From positions 1 to 11,535 of the forward strand of contig JASHWX010000024.1 in assembly GCA_030043815.1 (NCBI GenBank): a stretch of DNA of 11,535 nucleotides. Direction: 5' to 3'. Positions 1 through 8,709 of the stretch are shown here, piece by piece; position 1 is the stretch's first letter; every line of letters begins with the position of its first letter. The position numbers and the translations under genes are program-made. The DNA is from Candidatus Rhabdochlamydia sp. Its GTDB lineage: Bacteria > Chlamydiota > Chlamydiia > Chlamydiales > Rhabdochlamydiaceae. The notes below the pieces were generated by a model that saw only the letters and a program-made list of their open reading frames with translations, did not search any database and had not been told where the DNA came from.

Positions 1-1582
1 GCAGTGTGCCTGCAAGCATGATGCAAGATGTGATGCCTTGCTGTGCGTAGCGTTTGGCGTCTGCAAGGAAGTCTTCAATCTTTGTCTCAGAAGAAATGGT
101 GTGGATTGAGTAGAAAAATCGATGGAACCAGCGGTATTTTTTACTGTTCTTAGGAATTAAGAAGTGGAGATGGCGAAAGCTGCCGTTTAAGAGCAGAGCA
201 TTGCGCCATGTTGCGTGCTCGAGGATGAAGATCGTCTCTTGCGCATCCACTTGAAGGGTTTCAATATTAGGAAGTTCAAAGCGAAAAAGAGGCTTGAGGA
301 TCTTGCGTGCGAAGAAGGAGAGAAAGAGATCGGAAAGCCTGAGCGTAAAAGTGATGGTGACTGCAATGGTGATGACTCCCATGATGCAAAAGCTCTCTGC
401 GGAAGATAATCCGAGCAGTTGATCGAAAAAATAGAGGGCGCCAGACGCGATGAGAACGCCTGTAAAACTTAAGAAATTGGCTGCGGCAATCGTCTGGCCT
501 CGTTTTTCATTTTGGCTGTTAAGTTGATTGAATGTATCAAACGGCACAATGAACATTCCCCCTAAGATGCCGACGCCGATCATGCATGCGATGACGGGGT
601 AGAGCGAGGAAGAAAAAGCATAAAGAAGAATAAAAAATAGCCCAATGCCAAATCCGGCAAAACAGGAGAGGCCAAGCTCGACTTGTTTGTGTGAGACTTT
701 GCCGGCGATGAGCGATCCCAATGCGATGCCAAGCGCTGTCGCTAAAAATAGGTATCCTCCAGCGATTTCGCTTAAATTCAATGATTGCAGGGCAAAGGGG
801 ATGATGTTCAATTGAGTAAAACCGCCTACTAAAAGAAAATACGCTGATCCTAGAATAGACGGGAACAGATGGCGTACGGTGCGGGTGTATTTGAGGGTAT
901 AATAGATATCGCGAATGAAAAGCAGGTTGATCTTTTTGGAAGATCCTTGGGCGGGGGTCGGTTTGACGCCGAGCGCGCTGAAAAAACCGCAGGCAGCGAT
1001 GCCTAAGCAAAAAATGGCAACATAAGTGAAATGGCGATCGGTCACCTCTGTTAAAAAAGAGGCTAAAAATGTGCCGATGATGATCGCCAGGTAGGTAAAA
1101 CCGGTGATGATGCCATTGGCCCGCGAGACTTCATCAGCTGGAACGAGCTCGGGGATAATGCCGTATTTAGAGGGGCCGAAGATGGCGCTATGGGTCGATA
1201 AGACAAAGAGAAGAGCGTAGCATCCCCAGACGCTTTTGACGCTAAATGCAATGATCGCTAAGACCATGATGGCCATCTCTGCGAATTTCATCACGACAAG
1301 AAGCTTTTGTTTGCTGAATCGATCTGCTAAAATTCCGGCAGATGCTGAAAAGAGCAAAAAAGGGGCTACGTAGATCGCTCCAGTGGCGGACAAGATCACG
1401 CTGGCGTTTGAATAGCCGAGAGTATCAATCAGTAAATAGGCCATGACAAGTTTGAAGACATTGTCATTGATGACTCCGAGAAACTGTGTGATATTGAGAA
1501 AGGCGAGGGTAAAGCGTCCCGACTTGGAGAAGGAAGGGATCCTGCTGAACATTCTTTTCAAACCATCAGAAAATTGTGACAT
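1..1582 (-). CDS. LplT-like MFS transporter fused to a PlsC-like domain (partial; C-terminus beyond left edge)
   Basis: Reading the minus strand from ATG at 1582 gives 527 uninterrupted codons running off the left edge. Residues about 22-420 form an MFS fold with many hydrophobic helices. The first helix carries FLGVINDNVFK (residues 34-44), typical of LplT-like lysophospholipid flippases, and the MFS loop motif GILADRFSK lies at 83-91. Residues about 421-527 match the front half of a PlsC-type glycerolipid acyltransferase as found in Aas, but the catalytic positions are changed: HATWRN (456-461) stands where HxxxxD is expected, and MLAG (522-525) where FPEG is expected. Known MFS-PlsC-AMP-ligase fusions import lysophospholipid and re-acylate it at the inner membrane. 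By inference this is such a fusion, possibly with an acyl-ACP synthetase domain outside the window. AAGG at 1589-1592, six bases upstream, supports this start. Met11 (1552) is an alternative. The MFS call is firm and the substrate is inferred. Confidence 0.85.
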   Translation of the reverse strand, partial: MSQFSDGLKRMFSRIPSFSKSGRFTLAFLNITQFLGVINDNVFKLVMAYLLIDTLGYSNASVILSATGAIYVAPFLLFSASAGILADRFSKQKLLVVMKFAEMAIMVLAIIAFSVKSVWGCYALLFVLSTHSAIFGPSKYGIIPELVPADEVSRANGIITGFTYLAIIIGTFLASFLTEVTDRHFTYVAIFCLGIAACGFFSALGVKPTPAQGSSKKINLLFIRDIYYTLKYTRTVRHLFPSILGSAYFLLVGGFTQLNIIPFALQSLNLSEIAGGYLFLATALGIALGSLIAGKVSHKQVELGLSCFAGFGIGLFFILLYAFSSSLYPVIACMIGVGILGGMFIVPFDTFNQLNSQNEKRGQTIAAANFLSFTGVLIASGALYFFDQLLGLSSAESFCIMGVITIAVTITFTLRLSDLFLSFFARKILKPLFRFELPNIETLQVDAQETIFILEHATWRNALLLNGSFRHLHFLIPKNSKKYRWFHRFFYSIHTISSETKIEDFLADAKRYAQQGITSCIMLAGTL

Positions 1583-1584
1583 AT

Positions 1585-4293
1585 ATGACCTTGGAATCAA
1601 TATACCATTCGAGCATTGTCTTTGGCAACTGCTTGGATGCCTTAGCAGCAAAGTTAGCGGAAGAACTGTTTTTAGATTCCTCCCGCCCTTTTGAAAAGAG
1701 GATCATCATTGTTCCTTCGATGACAATGAAGGAATATTTGCTCTATCGCTTTGCCAAGCATCCCGATTTGCAGATGTCAGCCGGCGTTCAGGTCCTGTCT
1801 TTGAATCAGGCGATCAATGAATTTTCGAAAGAAAGGATCCCATCATTTTTAGAATTATCACTTGCCATCGAAGAGAAAATCTCCAGGTATGATTTGGAGT
1901 ATTTAAAGGATGGAAAAAAACGGATTTGCTATTTAAGCGATGAATTGGCGCGGCTATTTGCCCGTTATGGATCTCCTCCATCGGGCTGGCAAGGAACTCT
2001 ATGGCAAGAGCTTTTTTCAGAATCTTCGCTGTGGACATTTTGCCCTAAACCCTATCAATCAATTAAAGGAAGGTTGGCCCTTTTCGGATTTTCATATCTT
2101 CCTGCCCCCATTTTAGACTTTTTTGTCAAACTTGGAGCTTCCTTTTATCAACATTCTCCCTGTGCGCTGTTTTGGGAAGATTTCGCAACGGCAAAGCAAA
2201 AGTTGAAGCATCGCCTAGATGGAGAAGATCATCCTCTGCTCAGCAACTGGGGAAAACTCGGAAGGGAGATGCTCAAGAATTTAAGCGCATATGATTTAAT
2301 GGAAGAGGAGATCTATCAAAATATAGAAAAGGAAGGGCTGCTTTCTTCCCTTCAGCGGTCCATGCTGCATTTGGATGAGTCGGATGAATTGACAAATGAC
2401 TGTTCATTGCAATTGCATAGCGCCGCATCGAAGCTTAGCGAAGTAGAAGCGCTGCGCGATCAATTGCTTCGAAGTGCGGTCCCTTTGAGAGACATTGGCG
2501 TTGTCTGTCCCGATATCGCCTCTTACGCGCCCTATATTCAGATGGTCTTTGCCGAGATTCCCCACTCGATTCAGGGATTGCCGATGAAAAAAGTGAGTGC
2601 CTGCGTGCAAGGCTTTTTGCAGCTGATCAATCTGCCTGAAGAATCCTACGCCCTCTCTTCTGTGATCAAATTATTGGAGTGCGACCCCTTTTTAGAAAAA
2701 TCGGGATTGAATCGCAGCGAGATCGCCTCATTGAAACGTGGATTTGAGCGCGCCGAGATCAGACGCGATCTGAAAGGAAACCCTAATTCTTGGGAAGAAG
2801 GAATTGGAAGGCTGCTCAGCGGACTTGCCATTGTCCCGCAAGAAGGGGAACTGTACGATCCATGGCCCGTCGACGGCATCTCTTTTTCAGAAAGTGAGGC
2901 ATTCAACCGCTTTCTCATCCTCTTTGACGCGATCCAAGAAGATTTAAAATGTCTGCCTCAAGAAAAAAGCGCCTCTGATTGGATGGCTTTCTTTTTGCAG
3001 ATCGCAGATAAGTACTTTGAGCTGGAGTGGGAGCATGAGCCTTTTTTTCAAAGCCTTAAGTCTCTCAAGCTCGTGTCGCAGCATGTCACTGACTTCGAGA
3101 GTATCCGGCGGATCCTCGACCACCTTTCCGAAATGCCCATCGGAGATATCTCTACCTCCGATCTGCAGAAAATCACCTTTGCCCCCTTAAATCTGGGGGG
3201 ATTGCCCTCATTCCGCATTCTGTGGTGCTTAGGGATGGATGAGGGAGCATTTCCTAGGCAAGAAGGGAGAAGTTCTTTAAATCAGCAACCTCTTTTTCCT
3301 TCTAGAAAAGATGAAGACAGGCTTTCCTTTCTCGAATTGTTCCTCAAGGCAAAGGAGATGCTCATCTTCAGCTATCAAAGGATCGACGCGAAAGACTCTA
3401 AGCACCAAGGTCCCTCCCTTCTCATCGAAGAATTGGAACAGTATTTAAAAAAGCGAGGACTTTCCGATGGCATGATGAAAGTCGACCATTCCGAGGAAAA
3501 TTTCCTTTTTGCCCAAGAGGAAAAACGCTCTTTTATCGTTCGATCGGCCCGCCCGATAAAAAAAGAAGGGGTGGTCACTGTCCGCGAGCTGAAAAAATTG
3601 GCCAGCCACCCCATTCGATTCTATTTTCATGAAACGCTGAAGATGTTTCTTCAAGGCGAGGAAGATGAAGAAGAGGCGGAATTCATTCTCTCCCCTTTGC
3701 AAAAATCAATTGTGCGAAGCCAAGCCCTGAAGTCCTCTCTTTCTTACCAGGTCCATAAACTCAGGGCGGAAGGCAAACTTCCGCGGGGCCTGTTCCAAGA
3801 GGCAGCCATGAACGTCCTCAAAGAAGAGATGCCCGATTTCCAACCCAAAAAGATCGAGGCGATCAGCGTTTCAATGCACATTGAGAACGTCCATATTGTC
3901 GGCAAGCTCGAAGACGTAACGCCGGACGGTCTTCTCTTTCACGGCAAAGACGACCTCGAGGCTCGAATCAAAGCATGGCCGCTCTATCTCATTTACCGCA
4001 TTTTAAACCCTGAAAATCGGTATTTGCTGCTCGCAAAACAAGAGAGAGCGATCGAAATCCCTCTCACAGATCCTCAAACGGCTCTTTCCAACTATCTCGA
4101 TTATTATTTTGCGGCCAAAGAAAATATCTCGCCGCTCATGCCAAAATATGCAAAGGCCATTTTGCATGGCGATGCCCTCGACTTTTCAGAGTCTAAAGAT
4201 CCTTATCTGATGTATTTGCAGCGGCGCAAGGCAGTCATCGATACTCAAGCATGGCTGCCGATCTTAAAGAAGGTCTTTCATGAAGCGCTTTGA
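1585..4293 (+). CDS. recC: Exodeoxyribonuclease V gamma subunit RecC
   Basis: This is the Chi-recognition and scaffold subunit of RecBCD, which processes double-strand ends for RecA-dependent repair. The 902 residues follow the RecC pattern. An N-terminal YHSS segment and IIIVPSMTMKEYL (40-52) stand where a helicase would have Walker A. GRLALFGFSYLPAP lies near 162, and the LQLHSA...EVEALRDQL stretch near 275 is followed by DIGVVCPDIASYAPYIQ at 303-319. ILWCLGMDEGAFPRQ (from 545) and KDEDR (575-579) represent helicase domain 2. TVRELKKLASHPIRFYF (near 665) opens the nuclease-like C-terminal domain. As usual for RecC, ATPase residues are absent. It is about 220 residues shorter than E. coli RecC (1122). 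ATG 1585 is chosen because the conserved N-terminus begins directly after it; an in-frame GTG at 1576 would instead overlap the divergent gene. No clear ribosome site precedes it. It heads the recC-recB-recD-dacB operon. Confidence 0.93.
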   Translation: MTLESIYHSSIVFGNCLDALAAKLAEELFLDSSRPFEKRIIIVPSMTMKEYLLYRFAKHPDLQMSAGVQVLSLNQAINEFSKERIPSFLELSLAIEEKISRYDLEYLKDGKKRICYLSDELARLFARYGSPPSGWQGTLWQELFSESSLWTFCPKPYQSIKGRLALFGFSYLPAPILDFFVKLGASFYQHSPCALFWEDFATAKQKLKHRLDGEDHPLLSNWGKLGREMLKNLSAYDLMEEEIYQNIEKEGLLSSLQRSMLHLDESDELTNDCSLQLHSAASKLSEVEALRDQLLRSAVPLRDIGVVCPDIASYAPYIQMVFAEIPHSIQGLPMKKVSACVQGFLQLINLPEESYALSSVIKLLECDPFLEKSGLNRSEIASLKRGFERAEIRRDLKGNPNSWEEGIGRLLSGLAIVPQEGELYDPWPVDGISFSESEAFNRFLILFDAIQEDLKCLPQEKSASDWMAFFLQIADKYFELEWEHEPFFQSLKSLKLVSQHVTDFESIRRILDHLSEMPIGDISTSDLQKITFAPLNLGGLPSFRILWCLGMDEGAFPRQEGRSSLNQQPLFPSRKDEDRLSFLELFLKAKEMLIFSYQRIDAKDSKHQGPSLLIEELEQYLKKRGLSDGMMKVDHSEENFLFAQEEKRSFIVRSARPIKKEGVVTVRELKKLASHPIRFYFHETLKMFLQGEEDEEEAEFILSPLQKSIVRSQALKSSLSYQVHKLRAEGKLPRGLFQEAAMNVLKEEMPDFQPKKIEAISVSMHIENVHIVGKLEDVTPDGLLFHGKDDLEARIKAWPLYLIYRILNPENRYLLLAKQERAIEIPLTDPQTALSNYLDYYFAAKENISPLMPKYAKAILHGDALDFSESKDPYLMYLQRRKAVIDTQAWLPILKKVFHEAL
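1599..1628 (-). promoter_or_regulatory. Candidate sigma70-type promoter of the MFS fusion gene
   Basis: On the minus strand, TTGCCA (1628-1623) and TATATT (1604-1599) are separated by 18 bases, each matching consensus at five of six positions. Transcription would start near 1592, just in front of the AAGG ribosome site and the ATG at 1582, giving a very short leader of about 10 nt. The site lies entirely inside the first codons of divergent recC. The match is by eye only; a start at Met11 would give a more usual leader length. Confidence 0.35.
4268..4273 (+). promoter_or_regulatory. Ribosome binding site of recB
   Basis: AGAAGG ends six bases before the ATG at 4280 and lies inside the last codons of recC. 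It is a near-ideal Shine-Dalgarno and supports starting recB at 4280, giving a 14-nt overlap with recC. Confidence 0.7.
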
Positions 4294-7200
4294 TGTGTTG
4301 TCAAGGGACCTCGATGTCTTTGCGCCCCACTTTTTAGAGGCGTCTGCAGGGACGGGCAAGACGTTTGCGATCGAACATCTCGTCACCCGCCAGATCATAG
4401 AAGGAATTCCGATCGAGCAGATCCTCGTCGTCACTTTTACGCGGGCTGCAACGCGCGAATTAAAGCTGCGCATTCGGCGCAACCTGATACGCGCCAAGCT
4501 CGATTTATTAAATCCCACAATCGATTACTTGCAAGCGATCTCAGAAAAGAAAGAGGCAGGGCAGGCAACTTCAAGGATTGAAGCGGCGCTCATCAACTAC
4601 GATGCGGCGCAAGTCTATACGCTGCATGGGTTTTGCCATCGGATCTTGAAGGAATTCGCCTTTGAAGCCGATATGGCCCTTATCGTCTCAGATCCCGACG
4701 AAAGGGAGCATCTTGCCCTCTTGGAAGAGAAGGTGAAAAGCTATTTAAAAGAAGGGGTCTCATTTCCCGATTACAGCGCTTCGCAGCTGAGGATCCTCCT
4801 AAATGACCATCAAGGCGATGTGCATGAATTGATCCAATCCTTGATCAATGTCGCAGAAAACGGCAAAGAAATTGCGCCCATGCGTTCGTTTAAAGAGCTG
4901 CACGAAGCTTTTTTAAAGGGATTGCAAGCCTTGCCTGCAACCCCTCGTTTTGTGGAAGAGGTCGAGCGGGTCAAGGCGCAATATAAGGGGATGACACAGA
5001 TCGAGGCCCAAGTCGAGTATTTGGGGCGCATTGTCGAGACAAAGGCTTGCAGCGGCAGGGAGTTTGATGCGCTCCTTGCCGTGAAGGGCCTATTTTTGGA
5101 GAAAATGCATTCAGGCAATGTCAAGGTGCGCGCAAAAGAAGTAAATTCAGAATTAATTCACCATGCGCGCCGCGTTCTTTTACCCTCCATCTTGGAGGGA
5201 CAAGATCCTTCCCGTCTGTTCTTGCGCCTTGCGCGCGATGTGAAACGGGAATGCCAGGCTCTATTGCAGCAGCATGAGCTATTAACTCCGGATGGGCTGT
5301 TAGTGCAAGTGGAAAAAGCGCTAGGACGACCTCAATTTGTGGAAAAAGTGCGTGAAAAATACCGCGCCGTCATCATCGATGAATTTCAAGACACCGACCC
5401 GATCCAATGGAGGATCTTTAAAGAACTGTTTGTCTCCCATCTCTCTTCCATTTGCTTGGTCGGCGATCCCAAGCAATCGATCTATGCTTTCCGCAATGCC
5501 GATGTCTACACCTATTTGTCTGCAGCTTCTGCATTGGGGGATTCTGCGAAGAAATACTTAAGTACGAATTATCGATCGACCCCCTCTCTTGTCGAAGCGC
5601 TCAATGCTTTGTTCTTACGTGCAAAAGAGGGATGGATGGCGCTGCCGGGACATCGGGAGCCGCTTCAAGTGCTTCCTGTCAAAGCAGGTTCAAAAGAAGA
5701 ATCGAATGAGATTCCGGTACAATTTTTCGTCGCCTATGGAACAAGAAGGAAGAAATTGCTCCAGGAAAAAGTCTTTCCCTACATCGCTTCAGAAATCATT
5801 CAAAGCAAGGCCCCCTATCACGACATCGCCATCTTGGTCAAAGACCGTTATCAGGCCAAGGAGCTTGTCGCCTATTTAAAAGAATGCCGCATCCCGGCCA
5901 GTTTTAAGCGGGGCAAGCCCATCAAGGAATCGGATGCCTATTTCGCGATGCAAGAAGTTCTCGATGCCGCTTCTTCTCCCTTTGATCTCAATCGACTGAA
6001 GATTGCCCTTGGCAGCCCTTGCATTGGCTGGACCGATGCCGAGCTGCACTGTCCTCCTGACGATCCCGAATTGTTAAAGGCAAAAGCCGAGATGGTGATG
6101 CTGCATCACATCTTGTCGGAAAAAGGGTTTGGCCCCTTCTTCGCAGCCTTTCTCGGCACGCCATGGGGAAAGAAAATGGAAAAAGGGGATTTTTATCAAG
6201 ATTTGAGAAAGCTCGCAGAATATCTCATCGAAGAAAAAGATCTCGATCAAGAAATGGTCTCCCAAGAAGAAAAAGGAAGCATCGCTGTCATGACGATGCA
6301 CATGAGCAAGGGCTTGGAGTTCGATACTGTGTTTGCCCTTGGCGTTGCCTCCCGCACCAAACCCTCCGACTGGATCACCATTCAAAATAAGATGGTTCTT
6401 TTCGACCCTTTAGATCCCGATTGCCAGCGCGCCCTTGCGGAGCAAGATGCCGAAAAAATGCGCCAGCTCTACGTCTGCCTGACCCGCGCCAAACGCCGCC
6501 TGTATATTCCTTTATTCTTCGATGAAGAACCAGGCACCCCCTCTCCGGTCGAGCTATTTTTCGCCGCCCTCGGCGGCTCCCTCGAAGGCCTTCCTCACGT
6601 CGTCCTCGAGGAAATGCCGATGCCTTTGGCGCCGATGCCCGCCCCTCCTGATTTATGTCCCCAACCCCCCCTTGTTATCACTCATCAAAGCGAACCCCTG
6701 CTCTCCTTTACCGCGCTGGCAAAAAAAGAGGTGCATATAGAGGCCCAAAAACCCCCTTCCGATGCTCCCTTGTCGCCTCATACTCTTCCGCTTGGCAGCG
6801 AGACGGGGCACCGGCTCCACTTGCTTTTTGAAAAAATTTTTCAAGCGGGCCTTCATCATCCCCTCAATGAAAGTGCGATCGCGCAGTTGATTGATGAACC
6901 CGCACTCCTGACGTGGGTCATATCGCTCTTAAAAAAGCCGATCGCAGGGTTTGCCTTAGCCGATGTCCCAGGCGATCAGCTTCAAGCAGAAATGGAGTTC
7001 TTTTTCCCTGTCCCAAGAGGAATGATGAAAGGATTTGCCGATCTCGTCTTCGAATTCCAAGGCAAATACTATCTTCTTGATTGGAAGAGCAATTACTTAG
7101 GTCCTTCTGACGCCGATTATACCCAAAAAAACATCATCGATGCGATGGAGCGGCACGATTATTTCTTGCAGGCGTCGATTTATGCCGAAGCGCTTAAACG

Positions 7201-7324
7201 ATTTGTAAAGCTGTTTGACAAGCGCCCCTTTTCAGAATGCTTTGGAGGCGCGATCTATTATTTCATCCGCGGAAGCGCCCCCTATCATTTTTTCCCTGAG
7301 GAGCTATGGAACACCTCGATCTAG
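4280..7324 (+). CDS. recB: Exodeoxyribonuclease V beta subunit RecB (3'-5' helicase and nuclease)
   Basis: This is the SF1A helicase-nuclease subunit of RecBCD. Visible motifs in order are Walker A ASAGTGKT (21-28), motif Ia TFTRAATRELK near 52, motif II DEFQDTDP (367-374), motif III GDPKQS (395-400), motif IV NYRS (430-433), motif V MTMHMSKGLEFD (671-682) and motif VI YVCLTRAKRR (731-740). The C-terminal nuclease has H844 in GHRLH, D921 in GFAD, and D934 and K936 in LLDWKSN. The 13-residue D921-D934 spacing equals that of E. coli D1067-D1080. A downstream QASIYAEAL segment matches the final nuclease helix. Both activities should therefore be intact. At 1014 residues it is about 165 shorter than the E. 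coli protein (1180), partly between motifs IV and V and partly in the linker to the nuclease, where a proline-rich stretch lies near residues 782-800. It overlaps recC by 14 nt and recD by 19 nt. Confidence 0.97.
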   Translation: MKRFDVLSRDLDVFAPHFLEASAGTGKTFAIEHLVTRQIIEGIPIEQILVVTFTRAATRELKLRIRRNLIRAKLDLLNPTIDYLQAISEKKEAGQATSRIEAALINYDAAQVYTLHGFCHRILKEFAFEADMALIVSDPDEREHLALLEEKVKSYLKEGVSFPDYSASQLRILLNDHQGDVHELIQSLINVAENGKEIAPMRSFKELHEAFLKGLQALPATPRFVEEVERVKAQYKGMTQIEAQVEYLGRIVETKACSGREFDALLAVKGLFLEKMHSGNVKVRAKEVNSELIHHARRVLLPSILEGQDPSRLFLRLARDVKRECQALLQQHELLTPDGLLVQVEKALGRPQFVEKVREKYRAVIIDEFQDTDPIQWRIFKELFVSHLSSICLVGDPKQSIYAFRNADVYTYLSAASALGDSAKKYLSTNYRSTPSLVEALNALFLRAKEGWMALPGHREPLQVLPVKAGSKEESNEIPVQFFVAYGTRRKKLLQEKVFPYIASEIIQSKAPYHDIAILVKDRYQAKELVAYLKECRIPASFKRGKPIKESDAYFAMQEVLDAASSPFDLNRLKIALGSPCIGWTDAELHCPPDDPELLKAKAEMVMLHHILSEKGFGPFFAAFLGTPWGKKMEKGDFYQDLRKLAEYLIEEKDLDQEMVSQEEKGSIAVMTMHMSKGLEFDTVFALGVASRTKPSDWITIQNKMVLFDPLDPDCQRALAEQDAEKMRQLYVCLTRAKRRLYIPLFFDEEPGTPSPVELFFAALGGSLEGLPHVVLEEMPMPLAPMPAPPDLCPQPPLVITHQSEPLLSFTALAKKEVHIEAQKPPSDAPLSPHTLPLGSETGHRLHLLFEKIFQAGLHHPLNESAIAQLIDEPALLTWVISLLKKPIAGFALADVPGDQLQAEMEFFFPVPRGMMKGFADLVFEFQGKYYLLDWKSNYLGPSDADYTQKNIIDAMERHDYFLQASIYAEALKRFVKLFDKRPFSECFGGAIYYFIRGSAPYHFFPEELWNTSI

Positions 7325-8709
7325 CCTTTGCCAAGCATGTGGTGAAAAAGATCGGCGGTGAGCGAAAGCATATCGACTTGCTCGCAGCCCTATTCGCCCA
7401 TTCCCGAGAAGGGCATTTGGCCATGGAATCTAAAGAGTCTATTCCTCCTAATCCTTATACCCATCAATCCGGCGATCTTCTCTATCTCCAAAAAAATTGG
7501 ACCTATGAGACGCAAATCTTGACCCATCTGGAGCGGTTGCATCGTTCGAAACCATCCCTTGCCTTGACAGCCTTTATCGATCCTCATTTGAACGAGCAGC
7601 AACGACTGGCTCTAGAGCGAGGGATGCCTTGTTCCCTCTTTTTGCTCACTGGAGGGCCTGGAACAGGCAAAACGTACACTGCGGCGCAATGGATCAAAAC
7701 GCCCGGGCTGCGTGTGATTGCCGCTGCGCCGACGGGAAAGGCGGTAGCGCAGCTCGAAGCGAGCTTGCGGCGATTCTCTAACACCGCCGATATTCAGAGC
7801 GGCACACTGCATGCGCTGCTTGGCATCCAGCGTAAGGAAGTCGAGGAGCTCCATGCAGATTTAATCATTGTCGACGAATGCTCGATGATCGACGCGAAGG
7901 TCTTTGCGCATCTGCTCGCTGCCGTTCCATCGGGGGCAAGACTCTTGTTAATCGGAGACAAAGATCAGCTGCCCCCTGTCGAGGCAGGGAGCATCTTTGC
8001 AGACATCTTGGATGCAGGGGTCTATCCGTATGCCGAGCTGACAGCCTGTTTGCGCTCTGAGCAAAGCGATATTTTGTCTCTTGCCGATGCCATTAAACGG
8101 GGCCATGCCGAAATCCCCTGCGAAGACTTGAGCATGCTTCAAATTTGGGAGCGCAGCAAAGACCGCTTTTCCTCCTTTCATGTCGAGCTGCCCTCACCAG
8201 AGGCCCTTCTTAATTCGATCGGGCGCTATTGCATTCTCTCATGCGTTCGAAAGGGGCCCTTTGGCGTGGATGCCATCAATCGGTACTTTCTCAATCAATA
8301 TATGAGGGAAGCCCCATCTGGCGCATGGTGGACCATTCCGATCATGATCACCCGGAACAACGAAGAAATGGACCTCTACAATGGCGATTTGGGAATTCTT
8401 GTGCGCAAAGCAGGAATGGGTGACTATGCACTGTTTCGCGATAGGCAAATCAATGTCCTCGCTTTGCCGCCGTTTGAATATGCGTATTGTTTTTCAGTGC
8501 ATAAAAGCCAAGGCAGCGAATGCGATGAGGCGCTGATCCTCATTCCGCCGGGATCGGAGCACTTTGGACGCGAGGTCCTCTACACAGCGGTGACGCGCGC
8601 GAGACGCAAGGTGACATTAGCAGGAAGCAAAGAGCTTCTCGCTCAAGCCATTGCATCAAGTTCTAGAAAAAAATCTGGGCTTACTATAAGAATCAAAAAA
8701 TATGAATAA
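7306..8709 (+). CDS. recD: Exodeoxyribonuclease V alpha subunit RecD (5'-3' helicase)
   Basis: This is the fast 5'-3' SF1B motor of RecBCD. Residues 1-100 resemble the RecD N-terminal RecB-contact domain, including a DLLYLQKNW segment that matches the DRLYLNRMW region of E. coli RecD. Helicase motifs follow: Walker A GGPGTGKT (116-123), Ia APTGKAVAQL, GTLHALLG, Walker B VDECSM (D190, E191), motif III GDKDQLPP (217-224), the TACLRS segment, then VHKSQGSE (398-405) and YTAVTRAR (426-433). All residues expected for ATP hydrolysis and translocation are present. At 467 residues it is shorter than E. coli RecD (608), mostly in the N-terminal domain and inter-motif insertions. The recB context and N-terminal similarity favour RecD proper over the RecD2 family, which has a longer N-terminal region. 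GAGGAG (7298-7303) sits only two bases before the ATG, so translation may also depend on coupling to recB, which it overlaps by 19 nt. Confidence 0.95.
   Translation: MEHLDLAFAKHVVKKIGGERKHIDLLAALFAHSREGHLAMESKESIPPNPYTHQSGDLLYLQKNWTYETQILTHLERLHRSKPSLALTAFIDPHLNEQQRLALERGMPCSLFLLTGGPGTGKTYTAAQWIKTPGLRVIAAAPTGKAVAQLEASLRRFSNTADIQSGTLHALLGIQRKEVEELHADLIIVDECSMIDAKVFAHLLAAVPSGARLLLIGDKDQLPPVEAGSIFADILDAGVYPYAELTACLRSEQSDILSLADAIKRGHAEIPCEDLSMLQIWERSKDRFSSFHVELPSPEALLNSIGRYCILSCVRKGPFGVDAINRYFLNQYMREAPSGAWWTIPIMITRNNEEMDLYNGDLGILVRKAGMGDYALFRDRQINVLALPPFEYAYCFSVHKSQGSECDEALILIPPGSEHFGREVLYTAVTRARRKVTLAGSKELLAQAIASSSRKKSGLTIRIKKYE

Noticed and set aside
215..409. Plus-strand 64-codon frame
   Set aside because: It is antisense to the PlsC-like segment and shows only charged, low-complexity sequence with no credible ribosome site.
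537..1251. Minus-strand open frames of 157 and 62 codons within the transporter region
   Set aside because: They are out of frame with the 527-codon transporter reading, which is continuous and has clear MFS motifs. Their translations are low-complexity and Arg/His/Ser-rich without family features.
1576..1584. GTG at 1576 as the start of recC
   Set aside because: It adds only three residues, overlaps the divergent ATG, and is less likely than the ATG at 1585, directly after which conserved RecC sequence begins.
1500..1584. Rightward promoter for the recC operon (TTGGAG at 1524)
   Set aside because: No -10-like hexamer occurs at a suitable distance (GAACAT at 17 bases), so no site could be supported.
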